DNA of 64,000 nt. It comes from Polytrichum commune. Taxonomy: Eukaryota > Streptophyta > Polytrichopsida > Polytrichales > Polytrichaceae. Positions 11,597 through 23,394 of the stretch are shown here, in pieces; the first letter of the stretch is position 1; each line of letters opens with the position of its first letter. The notes under the pieces are model-generated. The model was not told where the DNA came from and made no database searches. It saw only the letters and a program-made list of their open reading frames with translations. The DNA is taken from the NCBI GenBank assembly GCA_950295325.1, contig OX485804.1:43016429-43080428 (forward strand), given 5' to 3'. The position numbers were made by a program, and so were the translations under genes.

Positions 11597-12130
11597 ATAG
11601 TTTATGAAGAGCCCAAGCACAGAAGCACCCTTGGATGGGTATAATAAACTTGCAAGGCTACAATTGGAATGTTGATTCAACCTTGGTAAGATGAGTACAT
11701 TTGTAGGGGGAGAAAAGAGAAAAACAACGAAAAGGAAAAGAACTCCCATGTTGTCACCATCGTGAATGTGATGCATGTGTTCAAGCTTCATCTTCGAGTT
11801 GGTGCAATTAGATTTGTAATCGTGAAACATGCATGACAAAGGATTAGAGGGATGTTGAGGAGCAAGTGTGGCCTCCTTTGAATTGTGTAGAGAAAGGAAA
11901 AGTCTTGGGTGCCCACATGCTTGGTTGCCAACATCCAATGCCGGCATGATACCACAATGTGATTGGGTGGACCATAATGGTAGGGTGTACTAGTAATCAA
12001 GTGTTAGCTCACAATCGCTAGCACTATAACGGCCATGCCTAGCTTACTAACCTCAGAGTTCTCATGATTTTTTTGTTAATCTGTGTGGAAAACCCGATTA
12101 GAGGGGAACTGGTAAGGGAGGGGTGGGGGG
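11597..12130. other. Gene-free stretch with a segment shared with CRR1 intron 2, ending in a purine-rich tract
   Basis: Bases 11745-11860 resemble 34070-34190 (TTCGAGTTGGT, AATTAGA(T/G)TTG or its equivalent, ATTAGAGGG). The stretch ends in a G-rich purine tract at about 12102-12130 directly before TGTAAC, a possible retrotransposon polypurine tract. No gene is seen. Confidence 0.5.
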
Positions 12131-12837
12131 TGTAACATGTATCTATTTCTTAGTTACCTTATCTATATCCAATTCGAACTAGACTCTACTATGTGTAAGA
12201 CTAGAGGACTCCACCTTGGGAAATTTAATAGTTCTAAATGGTATAAGCGAGTTACCTACTAGTTGGGACTAGGTATGGTGTTCACGATGTTCTCACCTCG
12301 TAAGTAACCATCATTAGTTAAAAGCACTTAGCTCACTCCAAAGACATGGAGGGAGAGACGGTTAATTATGTGCTTGAAGACTACACAAAGTATGATATTT
12401 AGTGTTGGATTGCATTTAGTGTTGTTACCACCCTACCATGCTCAACACTAATTTTCAATTCTTTGATAATTAGTGTTAGACATAAATGTGTTGCTACCTT
12501 CCCTACTGCCACCTCCCTTATTATATCCTTTGTTTTCATATCCTTACTAACACTAAATTCAAACATGTAACCTTCACGCATTACCATAGTTGATATTTAG
12601 TGTTTGAGGTTACATTTAATGTTACTTACTTTCATAGGGTTATTGATATTTAGTGTATGCATTCGTATTTAGTGTATCGAACACTAAATATAAATATAAT
12701 ATTAAACACTCAATTATACCTCCTGTGTAGTTGAGGGGAACTTCAAATTTCAATCCTAATAGTATATAAGGCTCAAGGTTGGGTTGGGTTGGGCTCATGC
12801 CTCTTATTTTTCCTCTATCTTTTTGAGAGACATTACA
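12131..12837 (+). mobile_element. Putative LTR of a gypsy-type retrotransposon
   Basis: The 707-bp segment begins TGTAAC and ends TTACA. It contains a TATATAAGG promoter-like box near 12763. Immediately after it, 12839-12850 reads TGGCATTAGAGC, two differences from TGGTATCAGAGC, the plant initiator-tRNA-Met primer-binding sequence. Inside, the motif ATTTAGTGT recurs several times. No partner LTR was found, so the ends rest on the TG/CA termini and the primer site. Confidence 0.6.
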
Positions 12838-13219
12838 TTGGCATTAGAGCTCCAAGATCTTGTACCTTGGTGTTTTGGGTGTTGTTACTTTTCTATTGCA
12901 TAACATTTGTGTTTCAAGTTAGGGCGACAATTAAAGTATTATTTATGAAGCAAGGGAATGAGTTGGTTACTTTATGAAGTATAAGGAGCAGAGTTTAGTT
13001 TTATTTGTTTCAAGAAAGGCAAAAGGAGCGCTTAAGGCATGCTTGGTCAAAATTTTGTTGCAATGTTTTGGTGACCGTACTAACATAAAATCTGCATATT
13101 TTGGTTTTTTGCAAGTCTTTTATTTTTGCTTGAATATAGTAGGACTTGCCAAGCTTTTGAAATAAGTTGTAGGGATCTTTGGTTTTAGAATATTGTTTCC
13201 ATACGTGGTGTGGGACACC

Positions 13220-14280
13220 ATGGCATTAGAAATGGATATCCCTACCCCTAGTGTTGAGGCCTCTCCTTCCATAGTTAATCCCATTCCTGCATTCCCAACA
13301 TTTGAGACAATTGAAGAAATTGTAGGCAAATTGCTCACACGTAATATATAGGAATACTATGATGGTAAGTTGATTGATGATCACAATCAATTTGTGATGT
13401 TGGAACTAATTTATGGGTAGCTCAAGACTTTCATGAAAAAAAACTTGAGGATGGCAAGATTTCCCAAGGATAATTTTTTTTCTTCTTGGAAACAATGCAC
13501 GAACTTGGAAAGGGTAAATTTGTTAACACCTCGGTAAAAATCCAAAGATTGATCTACAATGTCATTTTTGGCCTAGGTGGCTCGTATCCAAAAGTTCCTC
13601 ATTGCAAGTCGTATTATGTGGGATACCTGGATCAACATAGCCTCCACTTATTTGGAGACTAATGTGGCGAACATTTGAACATACTAGCGGAAGAACTACA
13701 ATCTGATGGGAAGGAACCAATGGATTCCCAACATATCAAGGAAGTTCTTATCCGTTGTTACAAGAGTGTTCATCCCTAGATGGTTGCATGCAACAAGCTC
13801 TGCCTTCTTTCTCGAAAAGGGTGTGTGCAAGAATACACCAATGAGTCTCAACATTTGTGCTTTTGCATTACTAAGTTTCTTATCTCCACTAGTGATAAGG
13901 TGGAAAGGTTTCTTGCGGAGCTCAAAAAAAAATGTTAGAAACAACATGCTAATGGATCTGAAAGGAGATGATGGTCCTTGGGAGAACATCAAGCATCTCA
14001 TTCACTATGCAATTACCATCGATGCCACTTATGCTCAAACCGCAAAAGGGAGAGAGGGCACCAATCCTTGATCCGATGCGATGCAACCAAAGGCACTTGT
14101 TAGTTGTGGACCTATGCATGGAAAAAAAGAACTCATTGGTCATCCTCCAACTGCTCCAACTTTTACAATAAGGAGAAAACTCTGAAGCAACAATTCACAA
14201 AGAAAGCAAACATAAAGGACGAATGTTGTTTAATGTGGCGTCAAGCAGGTAATGTTGCTCGTAATCGTCCTCGTAGTAAA
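13220..14280 (+). pseudogene. Decayed retrotransposon gag region
   Basis: Downstream of the LTR and primer site, pieces of a gag protein can be read, broken by several stops and at least one frameshift. The recognisable block (about 13800-14040) has an EYTNESQ segment, then DKVERFLAELKK, then WENIKHLIHYAITIDATYA. This order is typical of the retrotransposon gag domain (PF03732 type). I see no protease, reverse transcriptase or integrase after 14280. The element is not functional. Confidence 0.6.
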
Positions 14281-16076
14281 TAAATAAAATAAAATAAAAT
14301 AAAAGCAACGTCTGGGTTCTTTTACCCTAACGTGAATGGGAGCTCGTTCCTCTCTACCGTGATCATGTTTGACCAAGGGTCACCATAAGGGTACTTCCTC
14401 CCTCTCAAGAGGTGGGCTCCTTTAATTTACTCAACGGCTCAATCCCTAGCCCTAGGGGGGATCAATGGGGGGTTGTTTGTTGTCTAGTTTTCTTTTATTC
14501 AATATCAAGTATGTGAGGTATCTAATGGCAATTTGGTGTAATTGTTTCATAAGTGTTTTGATTTCTCTTTTAGGTATTTTAAGGTTTTCTAGTTCTTTAA
14601 TTGGTTGTTCATGGATAGCCCCTCTAACTCCGGTTGTGACAGTGATGAGAAGGTTGACTTGCCACCCAGCCGTTCTAAGTGTTTGGATGAGTGGATTATA
14701 TTTCTCAGTTTTTTCCTTGTGTGCGGTATTTGGGGATCTGTCATGACATTATGTGAATTCAACGAATTATATGACGTTTGGTGGAGTTGGCGTTAGGGGA
14801 GGTTGGCTTTCGGAGGGGACACCTAGTACGCATAGTATGTCTGGCTTGAGCCTGGCTAGACATGTGCATGGTGTGGTATGGCATGAACAAATGGTATCGT
14901 CCTATTAATAAGGATGTGACACCCAAGACTTTAGATAAAGCAAACAAGTCTTCTCTTAAGTCCAACATTTGGGTGTAAACAAACTACAATTTCCTTATTT
15001 TGATGTCACACTACAATTTTTACAACCCATTGATAAGTTATAATAAATCCTACGCTCAATGGTCTTTACATCATATAAAATAGGACTTGTGAATATGATA
15101 TAATGTTAACAACAAGAATTTTAAAGGAAAAGATTTTGTCTTACCAAATGTTTACATCATATAGGGGACTTTTGTGTCAATCCATGGTCACAATCCCTAT
15201 GAAATATGTATAGGTATGTATTATTTTCAACTTGTGAAGTAAAAATCCACAACACTCTCTTCAAAATTCATGAATATGATAGGGATTAAATAATTGATGT
15301 TTGTAGATAATTTTAGGACATGTTTGAACACCTAGGACTTCTGACAACATACAACAATAAAGTCCCAAATAACTTCATAAATATGTATTTGCACATATCA
15401 ATGAAAGATATGGTATATTATGTAGAATAGAGTTCCAAGTACTCATTTTTTCAAAATAAAAAAATAAATCTACGTTTATTCTAGACACACTATGGAATAT
15501 GTGGTGGATAGGTGTAGACTCACAAAACAAACAATCTTAGATTCGGCAAGAGCATGTGGAGAGTGTGAGGAAGCCAAAGACAAGAAAGTGGTTGAAGCCG
15601 AGGGAGGGAGACGAAGTTCCCATCCCCTCGGGAATGCCAATTAGGTTGCGGGAACAAGGAGCAAGGATCAGGAACGCCATTTAAGTTGCATGAACAATGA
15701 GCAAGACTCAAGAGCGCACGTTAGGCTATGGGAACTAGGAACGAGACTCAAGAATGCTTTAAGGCCATGGGAACAAGAGCTTGTGATTGGGACCACACAA
15801 AGACTTGGGAACAAGGGTGGATAGCCCTTATTCACAAGAACACATGATTAAATAAATTGTTGGATGGATGAGCATTAAATGGAAATCCAACCACTAGATG
15901 AATTTTGATACCAAAAGTTATGTACATAGGAAGAACATCTTGAGTAATTTGATTTCAAAAATATAGAATTAAGCTCATAATCTAGGCTATAAATATATAT
16001 ATAGTGTTATTTTTAGTTGCAAGTAACATTTTTGAAAATATGGAAAATACCTAGATGTCAAACACTATATAAAAAG
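14281..16076. other. Gene-free stretch
   Basis: It opens with a TAAAA microsatellite (14281-14303). I recognise nothing else. The short open frames carry no family signal. Confidence 0.6.
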
Positions 16077-16232
16077 GGTTTAGGGTTTAGGGTACCCAAA
16101 ATTGGCACCCGCAGTGCATGATATTTAATTGGCACCCGTGGTGCACTGACTTAGAATTGGCATTTGCGGTGCATTAACTTTTAATTAGCACACGTGGTAC
16201 ACTAACTTTATTGTCACCTAAGGTGTATAAAG
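16077..16232 (+). repeat. Telomere-like tract plus five-unit hairpin minisatellite
   Basis: GGGTTTAGGGTTTAGGG at about 16077-16092 is followed by five 26-28-bp units starting at 16102, 16129, 16157, 16185 and 16211. The clearest unit is TTGGCACCCGTGGTGCACT. Each unit contains a small inverted repeat, GCACC...GGTGC or a decayed form. Confidence 0.8.
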
Positions 16233-18700
16233 TTGGTATTGACAAAGGAGTTGGAAGCGCGCGTTCAAGGAGAAGAAGCTCACGTCCAAATTCACCTAAG
16301 ATTTGAAGTCGATTAATTCAATATCTACACCGGACTTTTATTCAAGCCACGATGAAGCAAAATAAGATTAAAATAACTACATTGTTTGAACTTAGAAGAG
16401 ATTGCATAAATGTAAGGACAAGGGACTAAATTAAGCTAATGCCTGAAGTGAAGGCGAACCTTGAAGAGATATTGGATGTCTTAGGTCTCATCAACAAAAC
16501 GCACTCGGAAAATAATTTAGGAGATGTAATCGAGGTAAAATGAAAGTCATCGGTGGAAAGGAAATTCAAGAGTGGAAAATGATTCATACGAGGTTGTTGA
16601 TTAAGCCAAATCAATCATCACCTCATTCTCGAGTTTCAGGCTAAGATTTCATATCATAAGGGTCTTCAATACAATTGGGTAGAATCAAACACTAATAAAT
16701 ATATGAATAAATGTACCAATTATATTTGGTAACTCATGAAGGAATTTAAAGGAAATCTTGGACCAAAGGACTTGGAATCGATATATGAGGATTTCTCACT
16801 TAGTCCATACAAGTTGTAAAGAGGATGAGAAAACACTCAACCTTAAACATTACACTTGGTATTAATATTGGGAGACATAACCTTAGTTCTATCCTAAAGA
16901 CACATAACATGAACATTGGGGGTCTAGGAGAACATAAGCTCTCAATAACTCTTGAGCACCTAATTCTACAAAAATTTGTGAGCCTTGAAAAAACCATTGC
17001 TAAAACCAAAGGAAACGTATGTCTGAAAATGCATTCATGACATTGAAAATGTTTAAGAAATTCATTTGATTGATTGATCAGGAAATAGTGTTGGGAGATT
17101 AAGTGTTATCATGAGATGATAATTTGAACCTTTGAGTAGTTTAAAGTATACCCAGAAGAGGATACTTGTATTCAACTCCAAATTACCAAAAGAAGCTTAA
17201 GTTCAAGACTAACATGCATATTCCACCTTTACATTATTTATATTCTTAGGATTGTTTCAAAGTCTAATTCTTATAGGAGTTATGTTCATGTAACCGGTCA
17301 ATAACATGTTACACCGTCTGAGGCTAAGGGTTGAATGTGACCTCAACAATAGGGCGTTGGTTTGGGCACATACCTAATGAATAGGATATTTGGACATGGA
17401 TAGGGTTCATCGACCTACAACATGCTCAAACCATATAAGTGCTTACAAGGATTCTAAAATGTCTTGCCCACAAGGCACTGGAAAATCTCCACATTTAACA
17501 CATGCTTTTATCTCCATATTATATTATATAAGTATTTATAACTCCCTTATAAATAAATTTAATGTAGAATTAATGGTACATATTTATTATTTAAAATTGT
17601 ACATGTTATAAATTTATTGCTAAATCAATCCAATTTTCATTCAATCTCCTATTTTCAAGTAAATATTTGTTGGAGGAGAATGTTTATAGCACCTATTGAG
17701 GTAAAGGGAGAGAGTTAAAATATTGACTATTATTGTAGGGCCCATATGTATCTATTCGAGGCTGAAATAACCCTTAAATCAAGGCCAAAGACCCCTAATT
17801 AGTCTAATGAGCTTAAAATGACCAACCTTAGGGGGGGGGTATTCTTTACTATTACCCCCATGTAGGTGTTGTGATTACAAAGGTGATGGCAACTAAGTAA
17901 CTAACTCATGAATGATGACAATAAAAACATATTGTGTGCCTTCTATCCTCCAATAATGTTGTTATTTGTGTAGGCTACAAATAATCATACAACTTTATGT
18001 TCTCAAAGAGAAATTTGCGAAATGCTTAACAAGATGCTAAACAAGCTACCAATGTTTGGGTTGGCTTTGTGTACGTGATGTATAGTGAACACAAAAAGAA
18101 AACCAATGAGAATCTTTACGTGTTTAGTTAAATTCACGAGTGATGTAGATTGATAGAAAGTTGCAAGCATAACATGATCATATTGAGAATGATCAAAATG
18201 CCAACATGTTTCTTGAGCTTTATGGGGCAATACACAATTTCCAAGAGCTAGCATGCCTCGAAAGGAAAGAAGAAGAAAGTGTGGAGAAACAATTGTCGTG
18301 TTGGTTTTAGCAAGATCCAACTCAACATTTGCAATGGAGAGTGACATGTTGGGATTGTTAGGCCATTAAGGGTTGTTAAAGTGCAACAAGGTGCCCAAAG
18401 TTCCGAACTAAGTACACGTATCCGCAAAACATAGCCGCCGCGAGCATCAACCTCCTTTCCCTTAGTTTATCTTGGATAATATCGAAGAAGCACCCAATGC
18501 TCCGGAAAAGGTCCATAAGCGCCCACAATCGTTCTCAAGCTCGACGTTCGTGGCCCTACTATTATTGCGGAAACATCCGACTCCTCATCCGATCTTGGTC
18601 GTTGGATCTAATCAAGATTAATCTCCTCCTTCCTTTGATGAGTAATTGCAAGTCAAGCATAGTTGTCATGCCAAGGCCAAAACCACAATAGAGATGCAAA
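16233..18700. other. Gene-free stretch
   Basis: AT-rich sequence without a supportable gene. A 9-G run lies at 17831-17839. The 114-codon minus-strand frame at 18003-18347 has no recognisable domain. Confidence 0.55.
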
Positions 18701-18719
18701 TTCTAAAAGAGGTAGTAGT

Positions 18720-19200
18720 GAAGATTTTGTCTATCCTTTGAGCATGTAGTGGGTGGACAATCTCATTGCAACACATGTCCTTTTGGTGTCATTTTGTATC
18801 TACAAGGGCTTCTTAAGGTATGTGGGTGTTCTTTGGTTTGTTTTTCATGTTTTTCAAATTAGATTGGTTAGATTTACACAACAAAACTCGTGCTACATTA
18901 GCAAACATACGATGAAACATATGCAAAAATCGGATTGAATATTGGGCGTCCCTTGATTTAGTTACGGTTATCGGAAGTGCATGTTTGTTGATTCCTCAAC
19001 CGGACACATAGGTCCTCCCAATTGTGTAAACTATTGAGTGTAGAGTAGTAGTTGATATTTGAAGACATAGTCTAATCTCTCTTAAACATGTGTCTTTATG
19101 ATGTTTTGCTCTTTGATCCTCACTGACCCACATACCAATCAATGGAAGTCCGATTAAGAAAACGAGCCTCTTAAGACCCACCTACCTTCTATGCCACTCA
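18720..19200 (+). repeat. L-family dispersed repeat, copy 3 (long form)
   Basis: It matches 42870-43257 over about 390 bp. Shared stretches are GTGGGTGTT, AAAACTCGTG, TACGATGAAACATATGCAAA, GGTCCTCCCAAT, TATTGAGTGTAGAGT, AAACATGTGTCTTTATG and AAGACCCA(C/T)CTACCTT. The second copy is interrupted by an M-family element just at the end of this similarity. Confidence 0.75.
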
Positions 19201-22200
19201 AACCTAAGTGTCCAATAAAGAAGAGTAACCTCACCCAACATACCTTGGACAAGAAGCACCGGTAATGTCAATGTGACCCTTCATATATGCCATTATTTGT
19301 GCAAAGTCATTTTGGCATAGAGGTTTTGATTTGAACCAGCTGTTGGACCTGCACACAATGGAAATTGGGGTTAGCATCAACTCCGCCCTTTTACAATGGT
19401 TATCGTTAATCCATACAGTTAAACCATATCAAGAACCCAAATAAGAACTCATATCAAGATGGTTTAGGTAGGACGACCCAAACATTAGACCATGTTGTTG
19501 TGATCCATATATTAATTTGAGACAAGAGAAAGTCTCAAATTAACGAATATAATGATCACTTCTAATGATTCTATTAGATTGATTATTGGAAATTCCAAAA
19601 GAAGAAGCATCCTTATGAGCATGCATGAGGAGACATTTGGTACCATCCAAAACGACACAATCTAGCTTATGTGGCGGTCATTTTGGTACCAAAAATTTTT
19701 GTGGTTTCAACTTGCTGTTGGGAGAATTAGTGTGCCAACAAGGTCTACATGCGAGTTTCAATGATAAGCAACCAAGAATTGGCTCCCAAACCAAGTTTAG
19801 GGTTTAGGGGTGGTCAATGTGTTTTTTTGGCTTCATGAGGCCAAATTGTACCAAAAATAATGAGGTGAGTTTTTCTCTTTAGAACAAAACCCAAGCAAGA
19901 GAAAGTGAAATAAAGCCAACGAAGAAATGGAGTTAATGCCAACCCCTCATTAAATATCACATACACGACCAATGTTGTTGCCAACAAATCAACCATGATG
20001 TCTCTTCCCTTGTGATGTTATATCATTTTTTACAAATAAATTTGTATCATGTCGCCAACCTTCATAACATTATTCAACTGCACGGTTGTGCATCATTCTA
20101 TATTTAGCATATGACATGGGCCTTCACTATCTTATCTTCATGGGGAAAAACTTAGAGAATCGGAAGAAACTAACCTTGGTATGTATAATGAACATTGGCA
20201 ATAATACTAATAATATTTTTATTTTTATTTTTATTGTGAATAGTGCCGGTATTTTGAATGATAGTGTTGCTTTGAATATTAATTTCAAAGGATAACGTTG
20301 GGATGAACAATAATATCAGGAATGTTATTGGAATGAACAATGATTCTTGCGAATAATGACGGGAGTATAACTGCACCAATATTTCCAAATTTAACCTGAA
20401 TGTATGAATAGTAAATGAATATTCCCACTTTGTTTGAGGTACCCACATAATATAATTGACATATTCCAAGGTCGTGGAACCGACCGACATGGCCGAATAA
20501 TGTTATGTTAAAATTTGAAAAAACCAAACATAAAGCCAAATGACGTTCTTTCACTATGCATGTGCAACCAACATGCAAATACTCATAGAACCAAAAACCA
20601 ACAACAAAAAAAACTCAAAGCATGAACATAGACATGAGCCCAATGATACCATTCGTGACATTTGATTATATCAATATTTTCAAAACTCGTTAGAAGCAAA
20701 AAAATATATAAAATAGAACCGTATAGATCCCCTAGATTTTTAGTTTTTTTTTTTTAGTTTTTTTAACAAATTTGTAGTCTTTATGAATGCTTGCAATTAT
20801 TCAAAAACAACTCGTGTACAATGTTTCTTGATGACGACGATTTAGGACCTTCAAACCATGTTCTAAAAATGTTGACTAGTTAGGGTGTTTTTGGTAGTTG
20901 GCTCCCATGTATAGGAACTCGCGACAAGTATTGTGAGACTGCATGTAGCTCATGAACCTTTGCAACTTTGAAGATTGAGAGTATTCGTTTTCGTGTGATA
21001 AAATATTTGCGCAAAACTATCTCTTCTCGTGTGTTTCTTTTCAAGGCGTGAAAACCTAAATTAAATGACATTGCTCTATAGCACGTCTCCGCTCTTTTAA
21101 AAGAAGAAGGTTTGTAGTATTCAAAGATTCCAAACTGCAAATGAAAAAAATAAAAAATAAAAAATAAAAAGAAGACAACGATTTTGTTCATATGATTCTT
21201 CTTGAAGCGAGGAAATTAACAAAGGTAGTTGAGAAATGTTTCGTATCCAACATGAATACTGGTATGTTAGGAGTTTGAAGTGGATCATGCTCGTAAATGG
21301 GAACCAAATATCAAATGTTTTGTTCACATCGGTGAAAGGGAGAGTGTTTTCCTCACATTAATCATGCTTTTAGCAAGCTTCATGGTAAGCTTAAGGATGA
21401 TGTCTTCGTATTGTGCTCACATTTTAACTTTGTGGGAGAGATCAACAACGTGTTGCTCAAGTCATAAATATACTACTCACTTATTGATATTATGCAAGAT
21501 AGTGACATCAAGGACAAATCGAACAAAGAAGGAAGAAGGAAGAAGAAAGAACCTTGAGAATTGGGCAATCACCTTAACCCTAAGATGCCACGCTAGTAAT
21601 AATTGTCCAAACAAAAAAAGTGTGAACACGCACATATGGAATATGAAGAGGCAATTGAACCGTTTCAACTATGGCACCTCTTGGAAAAGAGAAGCTCCCG
21701 TTGGTTGGCCTTTCATAAAATGGTAAGTAGAAGAATTGGTTATGATTCATCGAGCCAACTAAATTATAATAAACATCAGATCATAACTCGTACTAACTTG
21801 ATGCACATTTATTTTTATATTTCTTTCCATGAGATATATAATATCTATCTTATTTGTGCGTTCATCTTAAATGTCAATAAGCATTCGAATCATTGTATCT
21901 ACATTACAAGGACTGAGGTATGTTAGGTTCACAAGGTAGACGATCATGTTATGATGATTTCCATGTGGTGTAGCATGTTTTAATGTGTAATAAACCAACG
22001 TTTAAATACCCAGTCGATTACCGGTAGTAATTCTCGTATAAATGCAATGTCGTAAGAATGAGATTCATGTGTTTGCTCTCCATCACGATGGATCTTCAAA
22101 GCACAAATATGTAATATTTTGAAGTGTTTCTATCGGCATGTCTACTTTAAGTGGTCATTGTTGCATAAGTGTTGCACATTGACTTATCATGAGTCCTTCC

Positions 22201-22922
22201 AAGTTAACATACAATTTTCATTGTTGGATCAAATCATATCTCGTTTGAATAGTTAGCAACTGTGAATCAAGATGATTGTCATTCATTCAATATTGAAATT
22301 TACATATGATAACTATAAAAGGTCGAAACATTGACTAAAACAAATAGAATATATCCCATATGATTTCATGCAGTAGAAATTTAAGTTGGTTTACATAGAT
22401 ATCATGTATTGTTGGTCATGGCTCCGTATGAAGTGGGCCTTACTTGCACACCGCAAATAATTGTTGTCTCACATAATGCTTTTGATAGCTCCAAGGACAT
22501 GTCACACCATAGTATGACTCATGGCCCATGCCATGCGTTGTGAATAGGTGCTCACGTCAGTTGAGATAGAAAATAAGAAGTAATAATAACATAACATCTT
22601 GCCATGTCCTTTGTGCACATCCGTTCTTTGCGAGCTCCACGTTGTCCTTGTCTCCCTAAACCACAAATTCATGGCCGTTTTCTTGGGGTTGGCGTTGCAT
22701 CCCATCAATTGCCACATACGACAATATGCGATGTAAGCATGTCTTTGAACAAACAACCACACAATCCGACCACTTAGCATTTCCGTTAAAGACATGATTC
22801 ATGTCTTTTGTATGTTAGGGCTCGTCACAAGGACCATGTGATGTCCATAATTTGACAAATCATATTTTGCACTTGAGAAGCACTATTATAAAATGTACAA
22901 AGTTACACATGTTTGAGGGTTA
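19201..22922. other. Gene-free stretch
   Basis: AT-rich intergenic sequence. The longest frame (148 codons, 21280-21726 +) and the minus frame at 22502-22795 have low-complexity or unfamiliar translations and no intron-exon pattern. I see no repeat family here that occurs elsewhere in the window. Confidence 0.5.
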
Positions 22923-23394
22923 GGGCCACTTCACACGTGAGATTGAGAGCCCATGACCATTGCACTTCAAGCACTTCCAAGTTCACTTCACACTACGCTT
23001 GAGGGACCGATTGAGCATGTGAACGCAAGATGGATGTAAAGTCTACATGGATTCCTACATGGCATCACATGGATCATGTTTCATGGTCACTTGGTCTATT
23101 TTCAAAAACCATCTCTTGCAGGTAGGCCTAACACAAAACGGGAGACCATGGCACTTCGAACACTCACAACCGTTGATTTATTCTATTTTATCATGTGTGA
23201 GGACCCGCATGAATAGAAATTCATTGAAATAGCATTTGCTTTAGGCCCCGGTCACATATGACTTCACACTACACTTGGGGATTTGTGACCACACTACATG
23301 ATTTTGGAGGTGGGTTGGGACGGCCTTTAGACATTTCCTTTTAGGCTCTCACAATCTCATAGGCATGGCTCTTGGCTCGTGTGTAAAGTGACCC
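22923..23394 (+). mobile_element. M-family subfamily A MITE, internally shortened
   Basis: The left end is GGGCCACTTCACACGTGAG with TTA before it. The right end is GTGTAAAGTGACCC followed by TAT, so the duplication is not exact on the right. Compared with 9365-9863, about 25 bp are missing after the left end. The shared internal frame is frameshifted. Confidence 0.75.

Noticed and set aside
16045-16100. Chromosome end suggested by TTTAGGG units
   Set aside because: Only about two units are present, with ordinary sequence on both sides. It is an interstitial telomere-like tract.
21280-21726. 148-codon plus-strand open frame
   Set aside because: The translation resembles no family, has no supporting exon structure and lies in AT-rich repeat-poor sequence. 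I treat it as chance.
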